Source of the DNA: Pseudomonas sp. MYb327
GTDB taxonomy: Bacteria; Pseudomonadota; Gammaproteobacteria; Pseudomonadales; Pseudomonadaceae
Length of the DNA: 64,000 nt
Assembly: GCF_040438925.1 (NCBI RefSeq)
Contig: NZ_CP159258.1
Coordinates: 4,782,501 to 4,846,500, forward strand
Direction of reading: 5' to 3'
This document shows, piece after piece, positions 21,852 through 31,467 of the stretch; position 1 is the first letter of the stretch, and each line of letters opens with the position of its first letter. A program made the position numbers and the translations under genes. A model generated the notes under the pieces. The model was not told the origin of the DNA, did no database searches, and was given only the letters and a program-made list of their open reading frames with translations.

Positions 21852-24071
21852 GTGCCCGACGCCATTCTGCGCCTCGCCTTGCCCTCACCGCTGCGCCGCC
21901 TGTTCGACTATCGCGCACCGGCCGGCGTACTGCGCGCCCAGTTGCACCCCGGCATGCGTCTACGGGTGCCTTTCGGCCGACGCGAGATGATCGGGATCCT
22001 GGTGGAAATCGCCGACACCAGCGAAGTCCCGGCGGAAAAACTCAAACCGGCCCTGGCCCTGCTCGACGCCACGCCGCCATTGCCGCCCGCGCTGTTCAAG
22101 CTGTGCCTGTGGACCTCGCAGTATTACCAGCACAGCCTCGGCGACACCTTGAGCTGGGCGTTGCCGGTGCTGTTGCGACAGGGCGAACTGGCCGAAGCAC
22201 GCCAGGAACGTTTCTGGTCCGCGGCACCAGGCGCCAGCCTCGATGACCCGCGCATCGCCCGCGCCCCGCGCCAGCGTGAAGCCCTGGCGACGCTGGCCCA
22301 GCATCCCCACGGCGTCGCCCATCAGTTACTGAGCAAACTGATGCTGAGCAAGGACAGCCTTGACCTGTTGCTGGCCAAGGATCTGGTGCAGGTAGAAATC
22401 CGCAAGCACGCCCCCGGCGCGCGCCACGAACATTGGTTGGCGCAACCGGAGCTGCCGCTCAATCCGGAGCAGCGCGCGGCTTACAAGGCGATTCGCGCCG
22501 GGTTCGACAGTTATCACGCATTCCTGCTGGCCGGCGTCACCGGCAGCGGCAAGACCGAAGTCTATCTACAGTTGATCCGCGAGACGCTGGAGGCCGGCAA
22601 ACAAGCCCTGGTGCTGATCCCGGAAATCAACCTCGGTCCGCAGACCCTGGCGCGCTTCGAGCAGCGTTTCAATGCGCGCATCGCCCTGATCCACTCAGCG
22701 GTTAATGATCGCGAACGTCTCGACGCCTGGCTCGCCGCCCGTGATGGCGAGGCCGACATAATTATCGGCACCCGCTCGGCGCTGTTCACGCCAATGAAAA
22801 ACCCCGGTCTGATCATCATTGATGAAGAGCACGACGGCTCCTATAAACAGCAGGAAGGCCTGCGCTATCACGCCCGCGACCTGGCCCTGGTGCGCGCCCG
22901 CCAGGAAAACATTCCGATTGTGCTCGGCTCCGCCACGCCTTCGCTGGAAAGCCTGCACAACGCTTACACCGGTCGATACGGCCTCCTGCGGCTGAATGAG
23001 CGTGCCGGTGGCGCCAAGCAGCCACGTTTCCTGCGCTTGGATGTAAAAAGTCGCCCGCTGGACAGCGGCATTTCCGGGCCGATGCAGCAAGCCATCGGTC
23101 AGACGCTCGCGGCCGGGCAACAAGTGTTGGTGTTTCTTAACCGCCGCGGTTTCGCACCGACCCTGCTGTGTCACGACTGTGGCTGGATGTCCGAATGCCA
23201 GCGCTGCGATGCGCGGATGACCGTGCACCAGCGCTATGGCGAATTGCGTTGCCACCATTGCGGCTACGTCGAACGCGTGCCGCGCCAGTGCCCGAAGTGC
23301 AACAAGGTCGATTTGCGGCCGGTGGGAGCCGGTACTGAACGGGCTGAAGAACGTTTGCAGATCCTGTTCCCGGATTTCCCGGTGTTGCGGGTCGACCGCG
23401 ACAGCACCTCGCGCAAGGACGCGATGAACCAGTTATTCGCGACCATTCAAAAAGGCCAGCCGTGCATTTTGATTGGCACGCAAATGCTTGCCAAAGGACA
23501 CCACTTCCCACGGGTGACGCTGGTGTCGATTCTCGATGCCGACGGCGGACTATTCTCCGGCGACTTCCGCGCCAGCGAGCGCATGGCGCAGTTGATCGTC
23601 CAGGTCGCCGGGCGAGCGGGCCGGGCGGAAGAACCGGGCAAGGTGATCATCCAGACACACCTGGCCGACCATCCGCTGCTGGTGCAATTGACTGAACAGG
23701 GCTATTTCGCGTTTGCCGAACAGGCCTTGAGTGAACGTCGCGCGGCGGGATTGCCGCCGTTCGCGCATCTGGCGTTACTGCGGGCCGAAGCGCACAAGCC
23801 AGGACAGGCCGAAGGGTTTCTTGATGAAGCGTGCAGCGAGGCTGAGCGCTTGCTGGCCGAACAGAATCTGACCGGCATTGAACTGCTGGGGCCGGTTCCA
23901 GCACCGATGGAGCGGCGGGCCGGGCGTTATCGGGCGCAGTTGTTGTTGCAGGCCACGGCCCGGGCACCGTTGCATCGGTTGCTTGCCAGTTGGTTGCTGG
24001 TGCTGGAGCAGATGCCGAGCGGGCGGGCGGTGCGCTGGTCTCTGGATGTTGATCCCGTGGATTTGTATTGA
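21852..24071 (+). CDS. priA: Primosomal protein N' (replication restart helicase)
   Basis: Superfamily 2 DNA helicase that recognises stalled forks and D-loops and reloads DnaB. It has 739 residues from a GTG start. The N-terminal 3'-DNA-binding domain is at about 1-105. Walker A GVTGSGKTEVYLQ is near 228, DEEHDGSYKQ (the DEAH box variant) near 323. The zinc-binding cysteines form paired CxxC motifs at about 438-480 (CHDCGWMSECQRC, CHHCG, CPKC). Length and motifs are normal. Confidence 0.97.
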   Translation: MPDAILRLALPSPLRRLFDYRAPAGVLRAQLHPGMRLRVPFGRREMIGILVEIADTSEVPAEKLKPALALLDATPPLPPALFKLCLWTSQYYQHSLGDTLSWALPVLLRQGELAEARQERFWSAAPGASLDDPRIARAPRQREALATLAQHPHGVAHQLLSKLMLSKDSLDLLLAKDLVQVEIRKHAPGARHEHWLAQPELPLNPEQRAAYKAIRAGFDSYHAFLLAGVTGSGKTEVYLQLIRETLEAGKQALVLIPEINLGPQTLARFEQRFNARIALIHSAVNDRERLDAWLAARDGEADIIIGTRSALFTPMKNPGLIIIDEEHDGSYKQQEGLRYHARDLALVRARQENIPIVLGSATPSLESLHNAYTGRYGLLRLNERAGGAKQPRFLRLDVKSRPLDSGISGPMQQAIGQTLAAGQQVLVFLNRRGFAPTLLCHDCGWMSECQRCDARMTVHQRYGELRCHHCGYVERVPRQCPKCNKVDLRPVGAGTERAEERLQILFPDFPVLRVDRDSTSRKDAMNQLFATIQKGQPCILIGTQMLAKGHHFPRVTLVSILDADGGLFSGDFRASERMAQLIVQVAGRAGRAEEPGKVIIQTHLADHPLLVQLTEQGYFAFAEQALSERRAAGLPPFAHLALLRAEAHKPGQAEGFLDEACSEAERLLAEQNLTGIELLGPVPAPMERRAGRYRAQLLLQATARAPLHRLLASWLLVLEQMPSGRAVRWSLDVDPVDLY

Positions 24072-24080
24072 GCGGGAGAT

Positions 24081-24170
24081 CGCCATCGCTGGCAGGCCAG
24101 CGCCTACAAGGGCTTTGGCATGCGTGAACACCCACGATCATTGTAGGAGCCGGCTTGCCGGCGATAGCGG
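24081..24170. repeat. REP pair (priA-argS)
   Basis: Two inverted REP copies face away from each other (CGCTGGCAGGCCAGCGCCTACAA left; TTGTAGGAGCCGGCTTGCC right), downstream of priA. The arms are of slightly different subtypes. Confidence 0.85.
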
Positions 24171-24298
24171 TCGATTTGTCACCACATATCCATAACCTGC
24201 CCGCTATAGTTGGCAAGCCCGCCTTCGCAACGGATAATGCCCAGTTTTTCCACCAGCGCATCTATGCGCCGCCGCGCCTGCGGTCGAAAGAGAAGACC

Positions 24299-26035
24299 AT
24301 GAAAGACACCATTCGCCAGCTGATCCAACAAGCCATCACCCAACTCGTCAACGAAGGTGTGTTGCCTGAAGGCCTGTCGCCGGCGATCCAGGTGGAAAAC
24401 TCCCGCGATAAGAAGAACGGCGATTTCGCCAGCAACATCGCCATGATGCTGGCCAAGCCTGCGGGCATGAAGCCGCGCGATCTCGCGGAAAAAATCATCG
24501 CCGCGCTGCCGGCTGACGAGAACGTCAGCAAGGCCGAAATCGCCGGTCCTGGCTTCCTGAACTTCTTCCAGAACACTGATGCCCTGGCCAATCGTCTGGA
24601 CGCCGCGCTGGCCGATGAACACATCGGCGTGCGCAAGGCCGGTCCGGCGCAGCGCACCGTGGTCGACCTGTCGGCTCCGAACCTGGCCAAAGAGATGCAC
24701 GTTGGCCACTTGCGCTCGACCATCATCGGCGACGGCGTGGCCCGCGTGCTGGAGTTCCTCGGCGACGAAGTGATCCGTCAGAACCACGTTGGCGACTGGG
24801 GCACCCAGTTCGGCATGCTGATGGCCTACTTGCAGGAAAACCCGATCACCAGCGACGAACTGTCGGACCTGGAAAACTTCTACCGCGCCGCCAAGCAACG
24901 CTTCGACGAATCCGAAGAGTTCGCCGACCGCGCCCGTGGTCTGGTGGTCAAGCTGCAAGCCGGCGACCCGGACTGCCTGGCGCTGTGGACCAAGTTCAAA
25001 GACATCTCGCTGTCCCACTGCCAGAAGATCTACGAGCTGCTGAACGTCAAACTGACCATGGCCGACGTGATGGGCGAAAGTGCCTACAACGACGACCTGA
25101 TCAACGTGGTCAACGACCTGAAAGCGGCTGGCATGCTGGTCGAGAGTAACGGCGCCCAGTGCGTGTTCCTCGACGAATTCAAGAACGCCGACGGCGACCC
25201 GCTGCCGGTGATCATCGTCAAGGCTGACGGCGGCTACCTTTACGCCACCACTGACCTGGCCGCCGTGCGCTACCGCAGCGGCAAGCTCAAGGCTGACCGC
25301 GCGCTGTACTTCGTCGACCAGCGTCAGGCCCTGCACTTCCAGCAAGTGTTCGCCGTGGCGCGCAAGGCTGGTTTCGTGACGCACCCGATGGAAATGGAAC
25401 ACATGGGCTTCGGCACTATGAACGGCGCCGATGGCCGCCCGTTCAAGACCCGTGACGGCGGCACCGTGAAGCTGATCGACCTGCTGACCGAAGCCCAGGA
25501 ACGCGCCTACACACTGGTCAAGGACAAAAACCCGGAGCTGGCCGAAGCCGAGTTGCGCAACATCGCCAAGGTCGTGGGCATCGGCGCGGTGAAATATGCC
25601 GACCTGTCCAAGCACCGCACCAGCGACTACAGCTTCAACTTCGATCTGATGCTGAATTTCGAAGGCAACACCGCACCGTATCTGCTGTACGCCTACACCC
25701 GTGTGGCCGGCGTGTTCCGCAAGCTCGGCAAGGACTTCAGCGAAGTCGAAGGCCAGATCGTGCTAGAGGCACCGCACGAACACGAGCTGGCGGCGAAACT
25801 CGCGCAGTTCGGCGAGATCCTGAACAACGTGTCCGAGAAAGGCACGCCGCACATCCTCTGCACTTACCTGTACGACGTCGCCGGCCTGTTCTCCAGCTTC
25901 TACGAAAACTGCCCGATCCTCTCCGCCGAGACCCCGGCCCAAATGCAGAGCCGTCTGCGCCTCGCCGCGCTGACCGGTCGCACTCTCAAGCAAGGCCTGG
26001 AACTCTTGGGTCTGGAAACTCTGGAGCGTATGTAA
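24299..26035 (+). CDS. argS: Arginyl-tRNA synthetase
   Basis: Class I aminoacyl-tRNA synthetase charging tRNA-Arg. The ATG at 24299 gives 578 residues, the family length; the open frame extends further upstream but through REP sequence. The N-terminal Arg-tRNA synthetase additional domain is at about 5-90, the HIGH-type motif [13 protein letters not shown] near 125, and the DALR anticodon-binding domain from about 460. No classical KMSKS is seen, as is normal for many ArgRS. Confidence 0.97.
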   Translation: MKDTIRQLIQQAITQLVNEGVLPEGLSPAIQVENSRDKKNGDFASNIAMMLAKPAGMKPRDLAEKIIAALPADENVSKAEIAGPGFLNFFQNTDALANRLDAALADEHIGVRKAGPAQRTVVDLSAPNLAKEMHVGHLRSTIIGDGVARVLEFLGDEVIRQNHVGDWGTQFGMLMAYLQENPITSDELSDLENFYRAAKQRFDESEEFADRARGLVVKLQAGDPDCLALWTKFKDISLSHCQKIYELLNVKLTMADVMGESAYNDDLINVVNDLKAAGMLVESNGAQCVFLDEFKNADGDPLPVIIVKADGGYLYATTDLAAVRYRSGKLKADRALYFVDQRQALHFQQVFAVARKAGFVTHPMEMEHMGFGTMNGADGRPFKTRDGGTVKLIDLLTEAQERAYTLVKDKNPELAEAELRNIAKVVGIGAVKYADLSKHRTSDYSFNFDLMLNFEGNTAPYLLYAYTRVAGVFRKLGKDFSEVEGQIVLEAPHEHELAAKLAQFGEILNNVSEKGTPHILCTYLYDVAGLFSSFYENCPILSAETPAQMQSRLRLAALTGRTLKQGLELLGLETLERM

Positions 26036-26036
26036 G

Positions 26037-26747
26037 TTGGCTGCCAAGAAAAAACCTGCACCCAAGCGTGGCGCCAGCCGTTACCAAGCACCAGCGAAGC
26101 AACCGATCCCGGGTTGGCTGTGGATGGCCATCGGCCTGACGGTCGGTGCCTTCATCGTATTCCTGATGAAACTGGAGCCAGGCAAGGGCAGCGACACGGT
26201 CAAGCGCGAGAAAGTCGAGCAACAGCAGAAAGCCACGAAGATCGCCGAGGCCAACAAGACCCCGCCGAGCCCGACGCAACCGGTGAAGCCGAAGTACGAC
26301 TTCTATACCTTGCTGCCGGAATCGGAAGTCATTGTGCCGCCGGACGCCGTGCCGGAAAAAACCCTGCCGACACCGCAAGTGCCGACCGTGCCGACCACAC
26401 CGGTTACACCGGCCGAAGCAGCGAAGATCGACACCGCTCGTGCCCAGGCAGCCCTGGCCGGCATTACGCCGCCGCCAGCACCTCCCGTCACCAAGGCTGC
26501 GCCAGTGACCAAGTTCTTCCTCCAGGCCGGTTCGTTCCGCAAAGAGGCGGACGCGGACAAGGTGCGGGCGCAGATCATCCTGCTCGGCCAGGCCGTGGCG
26601 GTTGAATCCGGCACAGTGAAGGACGAGACGTGGTATCGGGTTCTGGTTGGGCCGTTCAGCAACCGCGAGCAACTGACCACCGCACAGAAACAACTGGCTG
26701 GCGCCGGTTTCAGCAACCTGTTGTTACAACAACGCCAAAGCCGCTGA
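26037..26747 (+). CDS. SPOR-domain membrane protein (FtsN-like)
   Basis: It has 236 residues and a TTG start one base after the argS stop, so it is translationally coupled. A basic cytoplasmic N-terminus (MAAKKKPAPKRGASRYQ), one membrane segment at about 24-44, a Pro/Ala/Lys linker, and a C-terminal SPOR domain at about 155-232 (FFLQAGSFRKEADADKVRAQ) match FtsN-type division proteins that bind septal peptidoglycan. The argS-SPOR-hslVU order is typical of pseudomonads. A role like FtsN is inferred from architecture. Confidence 0.9.
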   Translation: MAAKKKPAPKRGASRYQAPAKQPIPGWLWMAIGLTVGAFIVFLMKLEPGKGSDTVKREKVEQQQKATKIAEANKTPPSPTQPVKPKYDFYTLLPESEVIVPPDAVPEKTLPTPQVPTVPTTPVTPAEAAKIDTARAQAALAGITPPPAPPVTKAAPVTKFFLQAGSFRKEADADKVRAQIILLGQAVAVESGTVKDETWYRVLVGPFSNREQLTTAQKQLAGAGFSNLLLQQRQSR

Positions 26748-26773
26748 TTCCGTCAGTAGGACCTTGTTATCGT

Positions 26774-26846
26774 TCATCGCCAGCAAGCCGGCTCCTACAG
26801 GATTTACGCGATTCCCTGTAGGAGCCGGCTTGCTGGCGATGGCGTC
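26774..26846. repeat. REP pair (SPOR gene-hslV)
   Basis: Inverted pair (ATCGCCAGCAAGCCGGCTCC left; GGAGCCGGCTTGCTGGCGAT right) with a short spacer, 27 bp after the SPOR gene and upstream of the heat-shock promoter. Confidence 0.9.
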
Positions 26847-26904
26847 ATAACAAACAACACTCCCATCGCCATCGAACACCGCTCGTCCCCCGCCAAATCC
26901 CGCA

Positions 26905-26932
26905 GTTGAAATCCACTCCACCACCCCCATAT
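26905..26932 (+). promoter_or_regulatory. Heat-shock (sigma-32) promoter of hslVU
   Basis: GTTGAAA (26905-26911), 13-base spacer, CCCCATAT (26925-26932). This matches the RpoH consensus CTTGAAA-N13/14-CCCCATNT at all but one position. Transcription would start near 26939, about 40 bases before the hslV start codon. Confidence 0.85.
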
Positions 26933-26978
26933 GAATGGGCATAAGGCATTTTCGCCCCGCTGCGTGGAGACTCTTCCC

Positions 26979-27509
26979 TTGACCACCATCGTTTCAGTTC
27001 GCCGCCACGGCAAAGTCGTCATGGGCGGCGACGGCCAGGTTTCCCTTGGCAATACCGTGATGAAGGGCAACGCGAAAAAAGTTCGCCGCCTGTACCACGG
27101 CCAGGTCATTGCCGGTTTTGCCGGTGCCACCGCTGACGCCTTTACCCTCTTCGAACGCTTCGAAGGCCAGCTTGAAAAACATCAGGGCCACCTGGTTCGC
27201 GCCGCTGTCGAACTCGCCAAAGAATGGCGCACTGACCGCTCCCTGAGCCGCCTCGAAGCCATGCTCGCGGTCGCCAACAAAGACGCTTCCCTGATCATCA
27301 CCGGTAATGGCGATGTGGTTGAGCCTGAAGACGGCTTGATCGCCATGGGCTCCGGTGGTGCTTACGCCCAGGCCGCCGCCAGCGCCCTGCTGAAGAAAAC
27401 CGATCTGTCGGCCCGGGAAATCGTCGAAACCGCCCTCGGCATCGCCGGCGACATCTGTGTATTCACCAACCACACCCAGACCATTGAGGAGCAGGACTGC
27501 GCCGAGTAA
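26979..27509 (+). CDS. hslV: ATP-dependent protease HslV (ClpQ) peptidase
   Basis: Proteasome-like threonine peptidase that forms two stacked hexamers capped by HslU. I choose a TTG start at 26979, nine bases after TGGAG; this gives 176 residues beginning MTTIVSVRR and puts the catalytic Thr at position 1 after Met removal. The open frame continues upstream to an ATG at 26931, but that lies in the promoter. [14 protein letters not shown] and the C-terminal [13 protein letters not shown] are family signatures. It is followed by hslU after 54 bp. Confidence 0.97.
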   Translation: MTTIVSVRRHGKVVMGGDGQVSLGNTVMKGNAKKVRRLYHGQVIAGFAGATADAFTLFERFEGQLEKHQGHLVRAAVELAKEWRTDRSLSRLEAMLAVANKDASLIITGNGDVVEPEDGLIAMGSGGAYAQAAASALLKKTDLSAREIVETALGIAGDICVFTNHTQTIEEQDCAE

Positions 27510-27563
27510 GCCTGATTCGGCTCCGTGCCACGGCTCATTCTTGCTTGAGGTCCATTAAATATT

Positions 27564-28901
27564 ATGTCCATGACTCCCCGTGAAATCGTCCACGAACTCA
27601 ATCGCCATATCATCGGCCAGGACGATGCCAAGCGCGCCGTCGCCATTGCCCTGCGCAATCGCTGGCGCCGCATGCAGCTGCCTGAAGAGCTGCGCGTTGA
27701 AGTCACGCCAAAAAACATTTTGATGATCGGCCCGACCGGTGTCGGTAAAACCGAGATCGCCCGTCGCCTGGCCAAGCTGGCCAACGCACCGTTCATCAAG
27801 GTCGAAGCAACCAAATTCACCGAAGTCGGCTATGTTGGCCGCGACGTTGAATCGATCATTCGTGACCTCGCCGATGCCGCGATCAAGCTGCTGCGCGAAC
27901 AGGAAATCGTCAAGGTTCGCCACCGCGCCGAAGACGCTGCCGAAGAGCGCATCCTCGATGCGCTGCTGCCGCCGCCGCGCATGGGTTTCAGCAACGACGA
28001 CACTCCGACGGCCGACTCCAACACCCGTCAGCTGTTCCGCAAGCGTCTGCGCGAAGGTCATCTGGATGACAAGGAGATTGAAATCGAAGTCGCCGAAATG
28101 GCCGGCGTCGATATCTCCGCGCCTCCGGGCATGGAAGAAATGACCAACCAGCTGCAAAGCCTGTTTGCCAACATAGGCAAGGGCAAGAAGAAGGCCCGCA
28201 AGCTCAAGGTCAAGGAAGCGCTGAAGCTGGTACGCGACGAAGAAGCCGGCCGTCTGGTCAACGATGAAGAGTTGAAGGCCAGGGCGCTGGAAGCGGTCGA
28301 GCAGCACGGCATCGTGTTCATCGACGAAATCGACAAAGTCGCCAAGCGCGGTAATTCCGGTGGCGTCGATGTGTCCCGCGAAGGCGTGCAGCGCGACTTG
28401 CTGCCGCTGATCGAAGGCTGCACCGTCAACACCAAATTGGGCATGGTCAAGACCGACCACATCCTGTTCATTGCGTCGGGTGCTTTCCACCTGAGCAAAC
28501 CGAGCGACCTGGTGCCGGAGCTGCAAGGTCGTCTGCCGATTCGTGTGGAGCTGAAGGCGTTGTCGCCGGAAGACTTCGAACGCATCCTCAGCGAACCGCA
28601 CGCTTCGCTGACCGAGCAATATTGCGCACTGCTGAAAACCGAAGGCCTGGGTATCGAGTTCCAGCCGAGCGGCATCAAGCGCATCGCGGAGATTGCCTGG
28701 CAGGTCAACGAAAAAACCGAGAACATCGGCGCCCGTCGTCTGCACACCCTGCTCGAGCGTCTGCTGGAAGAGGTGTCGTTCAGTGCCGGCGACCTGGCCA
28801 GCAGCCATGACGGCAAGGTCATCCAGATCGACGCCGACTACGTCAACAGCCACCTCGGCGAATTGGCGCAGAACGAAGACCTGTCCCGTTATATCCTGTA
28901 G
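27564..28901 (+). CDS. hslU: ATP-dependent protease HslU (ClpY) ATPase
   Basis: AAA+ unfoldase partner of HslV. It has 445 residues. Walker [10 protein letters not shown] is at about 57-65, the pore loop GYVGRDVES near 91, the I-domain at about 110-240 and Walker B VFIDEID near 252. The C-terminal tail ending DLSRYIL inserts into HslV to activate it. A second in-frame ATG lies two codons downstream of the one used. Co-transcribed with hslV from the sigma-32 promoter. Confidence 0.97.
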   Translation: MSMTPREIVHELNRHIIGQDDAKRAVAIALRNRWRRMQLPEELRVEVTPKNILMIGPTGVGKTEIARRLAKLANAPFIKVEATKFTEVGYVGRDVESIIRDLADAAIKLLREQEIVKVRHRAEDAAEERILDALLPPPRMGFSNDDTPTADSNTRQLFRKRLREGHLDDKEIEIEVAEMAGVDISAPPGMEEMTNQLQSLFANIGKGKKKARKLKVKEALKLVRDEEAGRLVNDEELKARALEAVEQHGIVFIDEIDKVAKRGNSGGVDVSREGVQRDLLPLIEGCTVNTKLGMVKTDHILFIASGAFHLSKPSDLVPELQGRLPIRVELKALSPEDFERILSEPHASLTEQYCALLKTEGLGIEFQPSGIKRIAEIAWQVNEKTENIGARRLHTLLERLLEEVSFSAGDLASSHDGKVIQIDADYVNSHLGELAQNEDLSRYIL

Positions 28902-28910
28902 GTCATGTGA

Positions 28911-28985
28911 TCCCTTGTAGGAGCCGGCTTGCCGGCGATGGCGTCCCCGAGATGGCCATCGCCGGCAAGCCGGCTCCTACAAGGG
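28911..28985. repeat. REP pair (hslU-DUF971)
   Basis: Almost perfect inverted pair with arms CTTGTAGGAGCCGGCTTGCC and its complement, separated by about 15 bases, starting 10 bp after hslU. Confidence 0.93.
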
Positions 28986-29016
28986 GCAGACCACGCATAC
29001 CAACGGATATCCGGTC

Positions 29017-29388
29017 ATGATCCCCACCGACATCAAGCTGCACAAAGCCTCGAAAACCCTGACGCTCAAATATGCGTCCGGCGAGGAATACACCCTGCCC
29101 GCCGAATTCCTGCGCGTGCATTCTCCCTCCGCCGAGGTCCAGGGCCATGGCAAACCCATCCTGCAATTTGGCAAGATCAACGTAGGACTGAGCCAGGTAG
29201 AACCGGCCGGTCAGTACGCACTAAAACTGACCTTCGACGACGGCCACGACAGCGGCCTGTTCACCTGGGAATACCTCTACGAACTGGGGCGACGATATGA
29301 CGCACTCTGGGAGGATTATCTTGCCGAGCTCAAAGCGGCCGGAAAAACCCGCGACCCGAATGAGTCTGTCGTCAAGCTGATGCTCTAG
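29017..29388 (+). CDS. DUF971 family protein
   Basis: Small cytoplasmic protein of 123 residues with the fold of the N-terminal domain of gamma-butyrobetaine hydroxylase (PF06155). The family signatures LRVHSPSAEVQGHG (about 32-45) and FTWEYLYELG (about 82-91) are clear. Related domains have been tied to iron-sulfur cluster handling in other bacteria, but I see no direct evidence for its job here. It lies between hslVU and phaC1 in pseudomonads generally, with no obvious functional link to either. Confidence 0.85.
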   Translation: MIPTDIKLHKASKTLTLKYASGEEYTLPAEFLRVHSPSAEVQGHGKPILQFGKINVGLSQVEPAGQYALKLTFDDGHDSGLFTWEYLYELGRRYDALWEDYLAELKAAGKTRDPNESVVKLML

Positions 29389-29504
29389 CCTGAGCCTCTT
29401 GCTCTTTAGTAGGCATTTTCTAATTTCATCTGTTTGAATGCTTGGCCGCGAGGTCAGTCATTGGCCTGCTTGCGAAAAAAATTAAACTCGGGTAACCAAT
29501 GGAG

Positions 29505-29522
29505 CTGGCAAGTTCCCTGCAG
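29505..29522 (+). promoter_or_regulatory. Candidate sigma-54 promoter of phaC1
   Basis: TGGCA-AGTTCCC-TGCA places GG (29507-29508) and GC (29519-29520) exactly 10 bases apart, the -24/-12 arrangement. The -12 half has CTGCA where TTGCA is preferred. Transcription would start near 29531, giving a ~115-base leader. A -24/-12 promoter has been reported before phaC1 of P. aeruginosa, as I recall. Confidence 0.45.
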
Positions 29523-29647
29523 TGCTCTCTGCGTACGAAAAAGCAGCGATGCAGAATTAACGGTCACCCCGAGCAGTAGTACCTGGCATTGGCTGTGACT
29601 ACACAGCAGGACCCCGGTACTCGTCTCAGGACAATGGAGCGTCGTAG

Positions 29648-31327
29648 ATGAGTAACAAGAATAACGATGACTTGAAGTATCAGGCCTCGGAAAACACCTT
29701 GGGACTGAACCCTGTCGTTGGGCTGCGTGGAAAGGATCTACTGGCGTCTGCTCGCATGGTCCTCAGGCAGGCCATCAAACAACCGGTGCACAGCGCCAAG
29801 CATGTCGCTCATTTCGGCCTTGAACTCAAGAACGTATTGTTCGGCAAATCCGCGCTGCAACCGACGAGCGACGATCGTCGTTTCGCCGATCCGGCCTGGA
29901 GCCAGAACCCGCTCTACAAACGTTATCTGCAGACTTACCTGGCGTGGCGCAAGGAACTCCACGACTGGATCGACCACAGCAACCTCACCCCTAATGACGC
30001 GGCTCGCGGCCACTTCGTGATCAACCTCATGACCGAAGCGATGGCCCCGACCAACAGCGCGGCCAATCCGGCGGCAGTCAAACGCTTCTTCGAAACCGGA
30101 GGCAAGAGCCTGCTCGACGGCCTCTCGCATCTGGCCAAGGACATGGTGCACAACGGCGGCATGCCGAGCCAGGTCAACATGGGCGCGTTCGAGGTCGGCA
30201 AAAGCCTGGGCGTGACCGAAGGCGCAGTGGTATTCCGTAACGACGTGCTGGAGCTGATCCAGTACAAGCCGATCACCGAGCAGGTCCACGAGCGTCCGTT
30301 GCTGGTGGTGCCGCCGCAGATCAACAAGTTCTACGTTTTCGACCTGAGCCCGGACAAGAGCCTGGCGCGATTCTGCCTGCGCAATAACGTGCAGACCTTC
30401 ATCGTCAGCTGGCGCAACCCGACCAAGGAGCAGCGCGAGTGGGGCCTGTCGACTTACATCGAGGCGCTCAAGGAAGCGGTCGACGTGGTCACCGCGATCA
30501 CCGGCAGCAAAGACGTGAACATGCTCGGCGCCTGCTCCGGCGGCATCACCTGCACCGCCCTGCTCGGCCACTACGCCGCGATCGGCGAGAACAAGGTCAA
30601 CGCCCTGACCCTGCTGGTGAGCGTGCTCGATACCACACTGGACAGCGACGTTGCGCTGTTCGTCAACGAACAAACGCTGGAAGCCGCCAAGCGCCACTCG
30701 TACCAGGCCGGCGTGCTGGAAGGCCGCGACATGGCAAAAGTCTTCGCCTGGATGCGCCCCAATGATCTGATCTGGAACTACTGGGTCAACAACTACCTGC
30801 TGGGTAACGAGCCGCCGGTTTTCGACATCCTGTTCTGGAACAACGACACCACAAGGTTGCCCGCAGCGTTCCACGGCGACCTGATCGAACTGTTCAAAAA
30901 CAACCCACTGATTCGCCCGAATGCACTGGAAGTGTGCGGCACTGCCATCGACCTCAAGCAAGTGACGGCCGACATCTTTTCCCTGGCTGGCACCAACGAC
31001 CACATCACTCCGTGGAAGTCCTGCTACAAGTCGGCGCAACTGTTCGGCGGCAATGTTGAATTTGTGCTGTCCAGCAGCGGCCATATCCAAAGCATTCTGA
31101 ACCCGCCGGGCAATCCGAAGTCCCGTTACATGACCAGCACCGAAACAGCGTCGACCGCCGATGAGTGGCAAGAAAACGCCACCAAACACACTGACTCCTG
31201 GTGGTTGCACTGGCAGGCCTGGCAGGCTCAACGCTCCGGCGAAATGAAAAAGGCCCCGGCGAAACTGGGCAACAAGGCCTATCCGGCTGGCGAGGCGGCG
31301 CCAGGCACTTACGTACACGAGCGCTAG
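29648..31327 (+). CDS. phaC1: Class II poly(3-hydroxyalkanoate) synthase 1
   Basis: Polymerises medium-chain (R)-3-hydroxyacyl-CoA into PHA on granules. It has 559 residues. The lipase-like box GACSGG has the catalytic Cys296; the acid is expected in the conserved region near residue 450 and the His in TNDHITPW near 452. The N-terminal part (about 70-170) is the PHA synthase N domain. It leads phaC1-phaZ-phaC2-phaD. A candidate sigma-54 promoter and an A-rich motif at codons 3-6 suggest nitrogen and carbon-status control. Confidence 0.97.
   Translation: MSNKNNDDLKYQASENTLGLNPVVGLRGKDLLASARMVLRQAIKQPVHSAKHVAHFGLELKNVLFGKSALQPTSDDRRFADPAWSQNPLYKRYLQTYLAWRKELHDWIDHSNLTPNDAARGHFVINLMTEAMAPTNSAANPAAVKRFFETGGKSLLDGLSHLAKDMVHNGGMPSQVNMGAFEVGKSLGVTEGAVVFRNDVLELIQYKPITEQVHERPLLVVPPQINKFYVFDLSPDKSLARFCLRNNVQTFIVSWRNPTKEQREWGLSTYIEALKEAVDVVTAITGSKDVNMLGACSGGITCTALLGHYAAIGENKVNALTLLVSVLDTTLDSDVALFVNEQTLEAAKRHSYQAGVLEGRDMAKVFAWMRPNDLIWNYWVNNYLLGNEPPVFDILFWNNDTTRLPAAFHGDLIELFKNNPLIRPNALEVCGTAIDLKQVTADIFSLAGTNDHITPWKSCYKSAQLFGGNVEFVLSSSGHIQSILNPPGNPKSRYMTSTETASTADEWQENATKHTDSWWLHWQAWQAQRSGEMKKAPAKLGNKAYPAGEAAPGTYVHER
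29654..29664 (+). promoter_or_regulatory. Crc/Hfq-type A-rich motif at phaC1 start
   Basis: AACAAGAATAA, a perfect AAnAAnAAnAA run, begins six bases after the A of the phaC1 ATG. Such motifs at translation starts are bound by Hfq with Crc in Pseudomonas to block translation under preferred carbon sources. Crc control of phaC1 is reported in P. putida. Confidence 0.7.
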
Positions 31328-31336
31328 ACCCGCAGA

Positions 31337-31426
31337 CCTGTAGGGCCGGCTTGCTGGCGATTGCATAGCCACGGCGAGACTGCCGAACCACGGTGATCGC
31401 ATCGCCAGCAAGCCAGCGCCTACAGG
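31337..31426. repeat. REP pair (phaC1-phaZ)
   Basis: Inverted REP pair (TGTAGGGCCGGCTTGCTGGC left; GCCAGCAAGCCAGCGCCTACA right) within the pha operon, between the synthase and depolymerase genes. The arms have diverged slightly. Confidence 0.85.
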
Positions 31427-31467
31427 CTGCGCGTCAGGAACCACGATCCACCCACAGGGCCCGAAGC

